DNA of 64,000 nt from Zygaena filipendulae. Its lineage: Eukaryota > Arthropoda > Insecta > Lepidoptera > Zygaenidae. The notes beneath the pieces are model-generated. The model ran no database searches. It saw only the letters and a list, made by a program, of their open reading frames with translations, and had not been told where the DNA came from. This document shows positions 1 through 11,440 of this stretch, piece by piece; positions within the stretch are counted from its first letter, which is position 1, and every line of letters starts with the position of its first letter. The DNA is taken from NCBI GenBank assembly GCA_907165275.2, contig OU015663.1, positions 1,810,501-1,874,500 of the forward strand, in the 5' to 3' direction. Position numbers and translations under genes: made by a program.

Positions 1-150
1 CGGTAATTTCTTTCTATGCACCCCCGACAGTAGTTTACGGTGATTAGCTGTTCCCCGCATTAATTCCGGAGTTCCCGCGGGAATTCCGGGATAAAAAATA
101 TCCTATCTTTTAAGTTGGACCATTTTATGAATGGTTACATAATTTTATTT
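1..150 (-). mobile_element. Helitron Hel-B, composite copy (partial)
   Basis: Minus-strand non-autonomous Helitron entering from the left window edge. Positions 45-150 hold the 3' module (GC-rich hairpins around CCCGCGGG) and the body shared with 56100-56190. Positions 1-44 match the spacer that precedes the second terminator in the 55946-56238 copy, so this is the two-terminator subtype. The 5' end is lost where an E-family fragment begins. Confidence 0.7.
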
Positions 151-157
151 TAAATTT

Positions 158-213
158 CCCCGTCTCGGGACTAAATAAGTTACTTTCACCCCTAGGATAA
201 CAATGTACTATTT
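158..213 (-). repeat. E-family fragment
   Basis: Reverse complement of the left arm of the copies at 22341 and 51610, with the shared strings CTCGGGACTAAATAAGT and TCACCCCTAGGATAAC. Only about 55 bp is present, directly after the truncated Helitron. Confidence 0.6.
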
Positions 214-843
214 CAAAGTTTTCTTTTTCATAGTCGAGTCGATACCTCATCTACGTACTACACTTATGTGTATGTGTTCCGTGATAATTTATATACCGGG
301 TATATTTCCTATGGAGGAATAGAGAAACGGGAGGGGGAGGGAGATCCCCCCCAAATGACAGATAGTGGCCGTCAGCGGCGAAGTTAACTCATAAACATGT
401 CGTCCGCTTTTATGAAGTGAGTTAGTGAGTTTTCGCAAGAGATGCCGCGGTCGGTTGGTCGTAAGCACAATTCACAATCGGGACCGGTTGCCGGATGAAA
501 TATTAGCCATTTTCCAACGGGGAGTTGGGCGAGTATAGCTGACTGAGTGAGCTATAGCTGATTTTATTTGTGTAGCAAGAAAAATATGTAAATAGAATTT
601 CTGTTTCTCAGTCTGTAAGTTTGAATGAACGTCATCGGGAAAACTTTTGAACTTCATTTCTATTCCCTTTATAATTTGCACTCATTGGAAAGTTTACAGA
701 TATATATAGTTACTACGTATCGTAACTGATATGATAAATGCCCATGTGTGTTTGTTTGTTAAGTAACAAACAAACTCGTCGCATTTATAATGTTAGGATG
801 TTTAATTAGACATAAGTAAATACATAAATATTTCTAGTAAAAT
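214..843. other. No recognisable feature
   Basis: AT-rich unique-looking DNA. Open frames here are short, lack splice or start context, and show no family resemblance. Confidence 0.5.
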
Positions 844-1168
844 GGGCATGAGGACTAATTTTTATTTTTTAGTCCGTCTTGTAGATTATTAAAAAATATT
901 GGACACGTATTTTTTCTTTTTTTACGTAATCAAAAAATAACGGCGATATATTGAGTTGAAATTTCGCGTGACGTCACTATTCGGGCAGTTTGTATGGCGG
1001 TTTTAGCGGTTAGGGACGTCACGAGCCCCTCACCCTAAACTTTAATGCGCTTAATCTCTGTATGTTTTAATTTATTTAAAAAAGCAAAAAATACGTGTCT
1101 ATTGTTTTTTTACTTTCTAACGGACGGACTAATTAGAATTTTGATTTTCAAAAGTAGTCCACATCCCT
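844..1168 (+). mobile_element. MITE-B copy 1 (AT-flanked, CRE-bearing)
   Basis: Non-autonomous DNA element of 325 bp with imperfect terminal inverted repeats (GGGCATG at left, CATCCCT at right, followed inward by TAGTCCGTC and GACGGACTA). It is flanked by AT at 842-843 and 1169-1170. It carries TGACGTCA at 969-976 and a decayed partner (GGACGTCA) at 1014-1021. The open frame starting at 1045 recurs in the copies at 13967 and 43344 and is judged non-coding. Superfamily unknown. Confidence 0.85.
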
Positions 1169-1170
1169 AT

Positions 1171-1958
1171 TATACACGTATCTGTCTTTTTGGAATATCT
1201 TATACAAAACAAGCTTCAAGAACAATTGTATCAAAAATACTGCGCGTTTAAAAAAAAAAATCAACAATATTGTACAGTATCCCACTGGTAGATAATACAA
1301 TATTTGACCCTAAAGCAATTTCCACGCCAAAAACATAAGTAATGGCCCAAAACACAAAGGCATAGACGTAGTTTTCTTACATCCATATGCAAAAAACGAT
1401 GAACGGTCACGTTCTGTTGCTTATATACCTACCTATGTATATACTTGATACTACACATACGATGAAAACTTATTCTTTTCAAAGTTACCCTGTCACAGTG
1501 ACACTTTAAGAGCGAGTCGAATTTACGACCAAACTTGGCTCTCTATCTGTCACCCCAAGTTGGAGCAGAGAACAAAATAGATCAGCCAACTTTAGGGTTT
1601 TGCAATGAAACTTTTTCAAAGAATCGTATGTGCCTTTATAGATGCTACCCGATGCGACGCAATTGATTCTAATAACGTCAAGAGACTCGGATGTAGGTAT
1701 GTATCTCCTGGAATAAAGTAGGTGATGAATGAACTAGTCCAGAAAGGATTCGTTGTGAACGACTTTCGGAACAGATTTATCTTAAATTTTGCAATTTTCT
1801 TTGAATTAGAATGATTGGAATTCGTGTCAAGCAATTTTACCGTTCAAGTTTTATAAGGCTCCTGGAAAATTATTATTGTTGATAGTACAATCTGTGGAAT
1901 ATAATAGAACATCCTTTGAGTGGAATTCTTGGAATATTCATAGAAATATTATTAAGTT
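1171..1958. other. No recognisable feature
   Basis: AT-rich DNA without a repeat shared elsewhere in the window and without a convincing reading frame. Confidence 0.5.
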
Positions 1959-2016
1959 CTAGCTGTGCCCCTCGGTTTCACCCGCGGTAATTTCGGAGTT
2001 TATAATATCAGTAGGA
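1959..2016 (-). mobile_element. 58-bp internally deleted Helitron Hel-A
   Basis: Begins CTAGCTGTGCCCC, keeps the CCCGCGG hairpin zone through TTTCGGAG, then joins directly to TTTATAATATCAGTAGGA, the 5' end of the family on the minus strand. Full-length relatives are about 200 bp, so all of the middle is deleted while both termini remain. Confidence 0.75.
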
Positions 2017-3061
2017 TAAGCTCTTTATTAACGCAGCACTCGGAGAAATTTAATGGTTACTTCAGCAGTTTCTTTTCCAAATACTATCAACAACATCCTG
2101 ATGATGGATGTTTCAAGTTTTGTTTCTATAGTGAAGTAATTTAAATATTAGCATTGATTTTAGTGTTTGTGTATTTCGAAGTTTTTGGCAGACACCTAAA
2201 AATCAGTTCATATTGAAACACTATATTCCTGTATTCGTGTGTATAGGTATGCACAAAGACATTATAAGAGAATAGACAAACAAAACAAACTTTTACTATG
2301 CAATCCACGTCAACCAATTTTTGCGGGGGGAATGATAAAAAAAAAAACCAATCACATCGTTGCGACGTAATCAAATACCAGTCACCACAAAGTACATTTC
2401 AAATAGCCAATCACATCGCTTTCCGTCAAGTGGTATCCATAGACAATAGTCTCTGCTAGCCAACGGCATTTCGTTGCATGTGATCATTTGACCGCTGCGT
2501 GGTTCAAGGGGAAAGCTTAGCGGGCGAGCGTATTGTCAATCTATTCTCTTTCGATATCATTGGGCATGCATATAATTACAAAAAACAGCCACTACGAAAG
2601 TAAAATTATCCAATACAGCAGCGTAAAACACAATGAAATCGACTCAAACATTTTATATCGACAAAAAAATAAATAGCGGGAAAAAAACTCCAATTCCGAA
2701 GTTTTTGTACGTCAAATTTGAAAATCGTATTATTCAAGTAGTAATACCTAAACTCCTCGGCAGCCATGAAACCAGTTCTACGCAACCAGTTTTGTAGACT
2801 ATTAAATGCTTACAAGTTGCAAGTCGCAGACAATTTTTAATTTCCTCATGACAGAATTCTACAACCTATTCCTGGCATTAATTGCAAATACACAACAAAC
2901 ATGGCACCAAGCCAAAAATATCTCCAAGCCGGGACTAAAGCATTCACAAAAAGAGATTTAATTTACTTAATGTAAAAAAGCGCATATTAAAAACACTTTG
3001 ACAGAAAAGAAATGTAATTATTAATCTTTCCGTCATATTTCGCTGGGATTATATAGAAATA
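2017..3061. other. No recognisable feature
   Basis: Unique-looking AT-rich DNA. Two copies of CCAATCACATCG occur near 2348 and 2407 (CCAAT-like), with no other promoter evidence. Confidence 0.45.
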
Positions 3062-3257
3062 CTAGCTGTTCCCCGCGGTTTCGCTCGCGGTAATTTCGGA
3101 GTCCCCGCGGGAATTCCGGGACAAAAAGTACTCTCTGTCCTTCTCTGTGCCCCTGTCGACGTACATGCAATTTTGTGACGGTCGGTTGAGTCGTTAAGGC
3201 GTGAAAGCGACAAACAAACAAACAAACTCACTTTCGCATTTAAAATATTGGTAAGGA
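3062..3257 (-). mobile_element. Helitron Hel-A, near full length
   Basis: Lep1-like non-autonomous Helitron. CTAG at 3062 follows A, the 3' hairpins are at 3070-3118, and the right side ends GGTAAGGA. This subtype carries the body TGAGTCGTTAAGGCGTGAAA and an AAAC-rich 5' part. It faces the next copy head to head, giving a local inverted repeat. Confidence 0.85.
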
Positions 3258-3276
3258 ATGTCTCGAAGTAATAAAA

Positions 3277-3396
3277 ATCATGAAATTTTGCATACACGTT
3301 GTCAGGGGTACAGAGAAGAACATAGGGTGCTTTTAGTCCCAGAATTCCCGCAGGAACTCCCAAATTATCGCGGGTGAAACTGCGGGGAACAGCTAG
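3277..3396 (+). mobile_element. Helitron Hel-A, 5'-truncated
   Basis: Plus-strand 3' half (AAATTTTGCATACACGTTGTC onward is shared), ending CAGCTAG followed by T at 3397. It is oriented opposite to the copy ending at 3257, about 20 bp away. Confidence 0.75.
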
Positions 3397-4227
3397 TAAA
3401 TAAATATTGTGTTAAAAGCACCTTCGAATTTTCCTCAACATTCAAAATAAACCTGCGGTTTTAGGAGAAGAATTCACAAAAACCCTCCAAATTTGAACGC
3501 GTACCTATATTAAAATGTTGCAAAATGTTTATCGTTATGGTAAATTTTAAGCGTTTCTAAACCTAATTTTTAATAACGTATACAGAATTTTTAATAATCC
3601 CATCCCGGGAGCGTTCGAAAGATAATAGGCAAAGCAGGTGAAACACAAAAATGAAATTGCACAAGTATTTGTTACGTTTGCGCGGGAACGGTTGGCGTAG
3701 AGAGAAAAAAAAAGAAAAAAAAAACACAGAAATTGAAACTCGGCATTCCAATTTCAAATTTGCCAATCAGCAGACGTCCTGCGTTGCCGCGCCACTTTCT
3801 GGGGCGGGTCTGATTAAATTCGCGCTTTATGTGTTCAGTGATAGCTACTTTAAATTAACAACACCATGTATATAGGAATCGTGACTGTAGCTGCGCGTAC
3901 AGGGTGCGCCTTTTTATGGTTATTAAGCTGACGTTAATAAAATTATACTCGGCGGAATTTCGACAGAGATGTTTTTTTCAGATGATATCGAATATTAGAC
4001 CTTCTATTTAATGTAAGTACTCACACTTAAATTTTCTTCGTAATTTGATTAGGCGAAGAATTAAAATATTTTGATTATATTTTGAAAAAAATTACCTAGT
4101 TGTAGAGAGAAATGAGTAGGTACTTAACAATTAACATTTTTTAATTAATTAAATACTATTTCTTGTTTTTAGAATGGTTTCTCGGTAGGTATTTAATAGG
4201 TAATTATTTAAGGGTAATTCTGCTTAT
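3397..4227. other. No recognisable feature
   Basis: Low-complexity A-rich and T-rich DNA. A purine-rich tract lies at 3700-3725. No coding signal. Confidence 0.45.
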
Positions 4228-4418
4228 TCTTACTAACATTATAAACGCGAGTGTGAGTTCGTTTGTTTTTGCGCTTGTACGGTCTAACTATTCAACCGAT
4301 CGTCAGGAAATTTTGCACACACGTTGTCAGTGATACAGAAAAGGACATATATTACTTTTTATTCCAGTATTTCCCACAGAACTCTGAAATTAACGCGGGT
4401 GAAACTGTGGGGTAGCTT
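4228..4418 (+). mobile_element. Helitron Hel-A, diverged copy
   Basis: Starts TCTTACTAACATTATAAACGCG, keeps the ACACGTTGTCAGTGATACAG body, and ends GGGTAGCTTG, a mutated CTAG terminus. Confidence 0.75.
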
Positions 4419-6431
4419 GTCCGTGTATATAACAATCTGTAATATCAAATTGATTTTTAAGAGAGAAAAGAACGAGAAAGGCACTCTCATACAAAATTCA
4501 AAATAAACTAGATTAAAGCAAATCAAAATGTATAAAATATGGTAGAATTTTTTTCTTCTAGTTAGGTAACTGTAAAAATTTTACCGATTATTTTCGTAAT
4601 CGATAAAATCGAATCACCAGACACTGGCCTTTTGTTGACTTTCGATATACTTTTGAAGAAAATGTTCACCGTATTATTTGCGTAGATAAGCGTCGCTCGA
4701 ATGTCTCCGGACAAGCCCTCCAGGTGTATTGATTCACTTCAAAGGGAACCTTTAACGTCCTTCCACCAAAAATGTAAGCCTTTCCCGACGCCTACGACGC
4801 TCCTATTCCAACGGAGTAAGGTTCATTATTGCGCGTAGTTTCCGTTACTGCGCTCGTAATTTGCGCGGGATGTGCGTCATATTTTTTCGTTGCCTGAGTT
4901 ATTATGAAGGCACTTAATCTGGAGAATTCGCTCGCCGTGAATGTAAGGTACTGACTACTGTATAGGGATAGTCAGGAAGGGGCTGGCAAGCCAGAAGGGT
5001 CAAAGCGTACATGACAATGGATAACCTCTGCTTAAATTTTGCAGAAAAAAAAAAACAATTCTTATTACAAAACTCATAATAAACTCCGGTTTGAACCAAA
5101 ATTAACTTGACTTATCTATGAATTGAATTTTCTCTATGAAGAACCTCTCAATTATAGTTATTAGATTTGTCAACGTTTATATAATCTTGTCGATCTGGTA
5201 AATCATATTTAAAAAATTAAAACATGGCAACAAAATGTATAGAGTTAAGAATAAATAACCTTAATGTAACTAAACATTTAAGATCAACTAGGTGTATAGT
5301 CTATGTTTACTGTTTATACCATAAACAAATTGTATTTTGCAATGTAATTTTCTTCATTATTTAACCAAATAAGTGTTTTTGATACTAGTCTACCATAAGC
5401 TATATGCATATTTTACATTTGAAGTGCAATCGCATAATATGAGGAATCCGTTTTTTTATAAAAAAAATTATAATTTGCTAACAATATTATTTTTTACTAG
5501 TTGAAAAATGATGTTTGTACTTCAAAGGGCACGCAGTTTAGTCCCCCTTTCCTACTATAATGTGGGTGTTTTTGTAAACACCTACCTTTTGTTGTAAATT
5601 GTTTACTACAGTTTTGTAGGTACCTACTGTAGATATTATGTGACTTGAAAGTGATTACAAAGATTTACTCGCAAAGCTGTTGCGTTACTGTTTTTGGCAA
5701 CACATGCAGTCTTTGGGTGCTTGTCTATTATGATATTGACTTTTAAACTTATTGAAATTGGTTATGTGAGAGAAAGAAGTTTTGACTGAACAAAGATTAT
5801 ACGTATTTATTTGCTCATTCACACTTGAGTTACACTCGTCTAGATATCCTGATACAAAAGGAGAGTAGTAAGGGAAGCATTGGCTACATCACACGACTTT
5901 TATACTTATGGTTCTAGGGAGGGAAATTGGTACGAAGTACGAATCAAGTAGGTACAATACGACTCTGGAAATAATTTTTGTATATAATTCCAACAAAACT
6001 CTACATTGTTTGGATTAGGTACTTTAAATTCTGCAGGTAATAATAATAATTTAATTTAACGATATAATCTAGTTGGTAAATTTGCTGTGCGACCAATGCA
6101 TTTGCTGGTGACTTTTTCGATGCTAACGAAACAATGTAAAGTAAAATATATTACCCTGACTGACTAGTGACTACATGACTGACTCATCATCATCAACGTC
6201 CTGATTTAAATCCCCTAACTTGAAAAACTTAAAAATGTATTTTCATTGCTTTTTATAATCTATCTACTTGTTTTAAACAAGCAATTCTTGTATATACATT
6301 GAATTTTAATCTCGGAAACGGCTTCATCGATTTTCATGAAATTTAGTATGCGGGAGTTCGGGGGCGATTAATTAATCTAGCTATTGGTTTCATTTTTAGA
6401 AAAAAAAAGTCGTTTTATCCGTTGTTTCAGG
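4419..6431. other. Long stretch without clear features
   Basis: About 2 kb of AT-rich DNA. Near 6300-6390 is a string resembling the degenerate body of lepidopteran Helitron-like repeats (ACGGCTTCATCGATTTTCATG), but no termini are visible. Confidence 0.4.
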
Positions 6432-6441
6432 TAATGGATGC

Positions 6442-6504
6442 TTGGTACTGCTTTACCGACACAGCAAATAAGTGTTTGGTACTGCTTTACTGACACAGCA
6501 ACAC
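6442..6504. repeat. 34-bp tandem duplication
   Basis: Two adjacent copies of a unit beginning TTGGTACTGCTTTACYGACA, at 6442 and 6476, with one internal substitution. The second copy is slightly shorter. Confidence 0.75.
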
Positions 6505-7585
6505 TAAAGCTTCTTAACAATAGATGGCGTTGTTAAACTGTGATGATAAAAATATATACCTACTTACTACGCAAAAACTGTAAAATTTACGAAAAAAAAT
6601 TACGAGCAAAGCTCGGCTATTCAGGAACTTTTTTATAATGTGAGCAAGCGCCGAGAAAGGAGTTTTGGAAATGAAACCGCTAAGAGGATGAAAATAATTA
6701 AAATATTGTAGAGTCATGAAATTCAGTATTTATGCTTTCCAAATAAAGATTCTATTGATTTATATCCGAAAACAAAGTGTGAGATGCAAAAATATTCGCA
6801 CAAAAATCTAAAAAAGGAAAATATACCTACAGGTTTTTGATTATTAAAGTTTGGCGTGTGGGCGTCGCGTTGTGTCGTAGTAGGTACAAATTTAACTTAT
6901 TCAATCAATTTTTTTGACGGTTGCTTTCATTTTTTTTTTTTTTCTTTATCGACAACTCCTTTTGTCCTATATTTGTATGGCACTGTGAATTTAGGTAAAC
7001 TTGAAAGTTTTTACTTTTTACATCAAGGAAAAAAAATTCGTGAGTGTCGTGGAACACTCGTTTAGAACTCAGTTTCTGCGCCTCGTAGTTTGCGAGATAT
7101 AAGCTTCGGAAAATTTGACTTTTATCAAATTTTGCGCCCTGTTGTTTTCTACTAGTAATGATTTTTAGCGTAAGTAGAATGATTAAAAAAAATAAATTAA
7201 AGGTGACCAGTAAGTATGTAACTTTTTACACATTCGAAAAACATCAATAATAATCCAAAGTGAAGCTAAGCCTAGGTCAGTAAATTTTACTTTCGCTGTT
7301 TCTCGGGAGAAAACTTGCAACATGTTTGTTTTTTTTAACTATATAGTAACGCGTTGGATTTGTACCAACTTCAATTTCAAACAATATTTTTAAAGACTAT
7401 CCGCTCTAGATGTAAATTGTAATATCTCTATGGCTACCCCTATATTATGTTAAGTCTTAATGGATGGGATTAAAACATTGTGTAACCATCACCAAACTAA
7501 TATGAGTCGATAAATTCAAATTTGACACTTCTAAACAAATCCCAAAAAAACTTTGTTTAAAAGAGAATCGGTAAAGTTGCAAATC
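6505..7585. other. No recognisable feature
   Basis: AT-rich DNA with T-rich runs. A weak palindromic string around 7040-7070 (GAGTGTCGTGGAACACTC) is present. Confidence 0.4.
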
Positions 7586-7758
7586 TGTGTGTGTTCCGGC
7601 AGCCTCACTTGAAAGCCAGTTCCCATCCCCATTCCAGGTCGGCAACGCACCTGCATGCCTTCTGGTGTTGCAGATGTCTATGGGCGGCGGTAATCACTTA
7701 CCATCAGGTGTACCACTTGCCCGTTTGCCCCCTATGACATAAAAAAAAGAAAAAAAAA
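7586..7758 (+). mobile_element. LINE 3'-end fragment, family F
   Basis: Contains CCATCAGGTGTACCACTTG and GCCCCCTATGACATAAAAAA, the 3'-terminal signature of a common lepidopteran non-LTR retrotransposon (possibly CR1/Zenon-like, from memory). A near-identical copy lies at 40946. Severely 5'-truncated with no reverse transcriptase left. Confidence 0.75.
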
Positions 7759-7983
7759 GGCGTCAACACTCATCCCGTACTGGGAATGCCACAAGTCCGT
7801 TTCATCTGACTTTTTTCTACTGGATTTGTGTATTTCGTATATGGAGTAGGCACGTAGACAAACTATATTGGTCCGAGCTACTGACATCTGAATGCCACTC
7901 ATAATGAGAGCACCCGGCGCGAACCACAAAGCAACCAACCTTTCCAAAACCCATTAGTTACCCAATAAGCGCGTACATACGAC

Positions 7984-8055
7984 ACCGTGACGGAAAATTT
8001 CGCTTAGCCCCCATCCGTAGGTACCATGCGATAAAGAACTTCATTCTAAAAACAC
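7984..8055 (-). repeat. P-family repeat fragment
   Basis: Shares CCATCCGTAG, CGATAAAGAACTTC and TTCTAAAAAC with the copies at 33795 (inverted) and 46852. Only the right end remains. Confidence 0.55.
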
Positions 8056-9142
8056 GTACCTTTTTTTAAAATTTTTTCAGCTTGTAAATCACACCCTAAT
8101 ACTGAGAAGAGTCATAAGCTGGTGAAACTGCGGAAAGAAACATCTAGAAATTTATAACTTTAGTTATAAGTATAACAAGCCCAAAAAAATTCTGTACCAA
8201 ATTCCAATATTTACAACCTCTATGCAAAAACACATAAATCTTTCGAGACTATAAAAGTCATAAACCAGAAAGAGGCGCTTCTAAAATTCATTCGCTCTGC
8301 GCAGGGAAGCCTCGCTGGACGCCGTTGTTTATAAAAACAACTGCGAATCTGATTGAAACTAAACCTTAGGATCCTAGTTTTAGGAGTTACGTTTGCATAG
8401 CAACCGTTCGAATACGGAATTAATGCTCTCTCGATGAGATTGTATGTAGGTTTAATTTTTAAAACCGATCTATTCGTTTCGTTGTCTTCATCAATACCGA
8501 CCGAAAATTAAAGTATGAGTATTTTTGCGATACAGTTTATTTTGTGCACACAATTTTTCCCGATTTCTGTGTTTTCAACTATTACTCGTAGAATTTTATA
8601 TACATACGTAATTATATGTGATGGTGCGCAGTATGATAAATGTTCCAAGTATAATTATTATTATTATGTCGCTCCCTAAACCCAGAATAAAAAAAGCCGT
8701 AGGTGCAATAAAGTTAATTTGTCTAGACTAGAATTTAAAGAAAAAAGTGAATGGTTGGGAGTTTTGTCTGATGAAGATTAATAGAGACAAAAATTAATTT
8801 AAGTTCAATTGAGTTTAGAGACCGAATAAAAGTAAATAAAAAAAAAATGATAAAAAGAAAGTATAGGAGTATAAACAAACAGATTTTAAGTAAACGCAAT
8901 TTGCATGCCACGTTATCTGAGAAAAGCCGCTGAAAGCTCCTGAAAGCTCAACATCCCCTAAATTTCTCGCACCATTTGTAAGGAAGCGATATCTGTATTG
9001 ACCTGCACGATGAGTTATACCGGTAGTTCCGAGCACAGAAAAGATAGAAGGGACAATTTAGTATGGAAACAATGAAGCCATTATGTTTCTAAGTCAATCG
9101 GAATATCTAACACTGTAATCCATTGGGTACTTACCTGTATTT
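8056..9142. other. No recognisable feature
   Basis: AT-rich unique-looking DNA. A weak Helitron-like remnant (GGTGAAACTGCGG) lies near 8120. Confidence 0.4.
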
Positions 9143-9376
9143 GGATATAGATAAGCAATAGTGTGTTAACCCACACTGGAGAAATTTTGAGTAAATTAAA
9201 GTTTTAAAATTATAGCGCCATTTTGTGTCAATAATTTAATGCGCAATATTTAGTTACATATTTAAACAAGTAATAAGGTAAACTCATCATTAAAAAACGT
9301 TCTCTGGCTCTCAATAAATCGTTCTGAATCAATAACTTCATTTTGTGGGTTAACATGTTATTGCTTATCTGCGTCC
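9143..9376 (+). mobile_element. MITE-C copy 1
   Basis: About 234 bp with terminal inverted repeats of roughly 30 bp. The left end is GGATATAGATAAGCAATAG and the right end TTATTGCTTATCTGCGTCC. An inner GTTAACCCAC / GTGGGTTAAC pair extends the stem. Three other complete copies are at 34887, 38257 and 55234. No coding capacity; superfamily undetermined. Confidence 0.8.
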
Positions 9377-10479
9377 ATTTACAGTGAAATTTATATAAAT
9401 AAATAAATAAGGTCGTAGTAGGTATATAATTTTTTTTTACATTCATTAGCGTAAGGAAATGTATAAAATGCAGTTTAGTTGCATTTTTACTTAGTGACTG
9501 TTTCCGAAATTCACAGTTTTTGAAATATTGTGTTAAATATATGTACCTACCTACTTGGGATGCCAGCATCAGTTTTGGGCGAGATAGAATAAATTACCCT
9601 AATTATCTTTGCTGCAACTATGGCGCGCTTGCACCGTCTACATGTCCTCTCTAGTTGATTTATTTTCTCTGTGGTTCCGAAGTTCTAGCCTCGCCCGCAC
9701 CGCTCCGCTGACACTGCGTCCGTAGCAATTACGGTGACTTACAGCGAGCAAAGCTTCTTGTATCGGAGGCTTACTAAAAGCCGCAGCCAATATCGCGAAA
9801 TAATACTTTTTTAGCTGTCATAAATTTTTATTCGCAAATTCATAAATTACCATTTACATAATTTTCTATGTTTAGACTAGTATAGTATTTATTATTATCT
9901 GTGGTTTAGGCATATTACTTAATTACTATCACACGACGACTTAATAATATTTTCACTTCTCATGCTCTGAAAATGCTTGTTTGTGCAGGATATAGGCTGC
10001 ACAAAATCGAATTTTGTGCACAAGTACATTAACGTATCTACTCATAAATGTATCTATATTAAGGCAAAGAAAATGAGCCATACAGCCAACACAATAAGGA
10101 GTTCATAGATAGAATATGTTATTTTATTATATTTACTTTAATTTATTTGCCTTATGTGTTTTTTAAGAGATAAATACCGTTTATATGCCGGCAAAAATAA
10201 TTTCCTTTAGTATTCAAAACTGTACTAATTTAACTTTTAATTTTAATTAAGTAAAGAAATGTTATATTATACTACTGTTTTATTTCCTCGCAACCGAAGT
10301 GAAAAGCAGAGTTTATAACTCGTCCATAAAACCATTTTACCCTTGACATTAAATCGTACATCGCCTTCAGCTCAGGCTGCTAAATGTCTCAAGTAAAAAT
10401 GGTTCGTTTTGTGCACTTGTTGTAAAATCTACTATTATTAATCCGCTTGGTGAACGACTAGACACTTCGTATAATCTTA
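9377..10479. other. No recognisable feature
   Basis: AT-rich DNA. A slightly GC-richer patch near 9620-9740 contains nothing I recognise. Confidence 0.4.
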
Positions 10480-10738
10480 TCTCAATATATATAAATCACG
10501 TGTCACGTTGTTTGTCCGCGATGGACTCCTAAACTACTGTACGGATTTTGATAAAATTTTGTAACCATTTACAATATGGTCCAATTTAAAAGATAGGATA
10601 GTTTTTTTCCCGGAATTACCGCGGGAACTCCGGAATTAATGCGGGAAACTGCTTATCACCGTTAAACTACAGCACCTTTTTCCCGGAATTACCGCGGGAA
10701 CTCCGTAATTACCGCGGATGAAATCGCGGGGCAGCTAG
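10480..10738 (+). mobile_element. Helitron Hel-B, two-terminator copy
   Basis: Starts TCTCAATATATATAAATCAC after A and runs through TTGTTTGTCCGCGATGGACT. It has a first hairpin module at about 10610-10650 and a second module ending GGCAGCTAG followed by T. The duplicated 3' module matches the composite copies at 1-150 and 55946-56238. Confidence 0.85.
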
Positions 10739-10789
10739 TATTAGTATAGATTTGAATGATTTTCGTATTTTTTCCGCTCGTAAATAATG

Positions 10790-11090
10790 CAAATTTTGAG
10801 CGTGTCGCAGCTAGCGCTTTACGAACGAACGTGTTCCCAGCGGGACCGTTTGTGAACGTGCTTTAAGAGAATCGTTTCCATCCGAGACGCGTCGCGAGTA
10901 GGTATTTGCAAAAAGTCTATCTGTTTCATGCCGCTCTGCTACCCCCCTAGCGTCAACAACACAAACACAACATGCGCAAATTCTCACGCACACTAGGAAA
11001 GCAGCAGCGGGGGACGCGCGGGTGTAGGGGGGACGCGGCACCGCGCCGGCCGGCCGCGACTAAACTAAGCACGAGCCGCAAGGGCAGCAG
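10790..11090. other. GC- and CpG-rich island, possible promoter or 5' exon
   Basis: About 300 bp far richer in G+C and CpG than the surrounding DNA, with ACGCGTCGCGAG and GCGCCGGCCGGCCGCG. It is not shared with any repeat in the window. A 76-codon minus-strand frame (10811-11041) crosses it but is Arg/Cys-rich and resembles no family I know. It could be a noncoding first exon or promoter; no TATA box or initiator could be fixed. Confidence 0.3.
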
Positions 11091-11130
11091 TTACCTACCT
11101 ACATATATTCGAATTATTTCGTAGCCTGAT

Positions 11131-11191
11131 TGAGTAACAAACATCCAAATATCCAAACATCCACACTTTTACATTTATAATATTAGTAGGA
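11131..11191 (-). mobile_element. Helitron Hel-A, 5'-end fragment
   Basis: Only the 5' third remains: TGAGTAACAAACATCC, a repeated CATCCAAA string, then ATTTATAATATTAGTAGGA followed by T. Confidence 0.7.
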
Positions 11192-11221
11192 TGACCAGCA
11201 TTTCTTTTTAATATCTCGAGT

Positions 11222-11242
11222 TATAATAATAATAATAATAAT
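11222..11242. repeat. (ATA)n microsatellite
   Basis: Seven trinucleotide units, directly before an A-rich diverged repeat. Confidence 0.9.
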
Positions 11243-11279
11243 TCTTTATTTGCTTGCTTGCAGATGGAATTTCGAAAAA

Positions 11280-11440
11280 ATCAAAACATTAGTTAAACCC
11301 TTATCAATACAACAAAAAAAACCGCATTCAATTTGGTGCAGCAGTTTTTGCGTAGCACGAATACAAACATACAGACAGACAAACAGACATACAGACAAAA
11401 ATTCTAAAAACGATATTTTTGGCTTCTATATCACTCATAG
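11280..11440 (+). repeat. Probable diverged dispersed repeat
   Basis: Contains AACCGCATTCAATTTGGTGC, CAGTTTTTGCGTAGCACGAA and a run of ACAGACAGACAAACAGACAT. This arrangement is common in lepidopteran Helitron-like repeats, from memory. No ends are visible. Confidence 0.35.

Noticed and set aside
1045..1251. Frame recurring at 14151 and 43544 with similar protein
   Set aside because: The similarity comes from MITE-B being repeated; copies end at different points in flanking DNA and there is no transposase motif.
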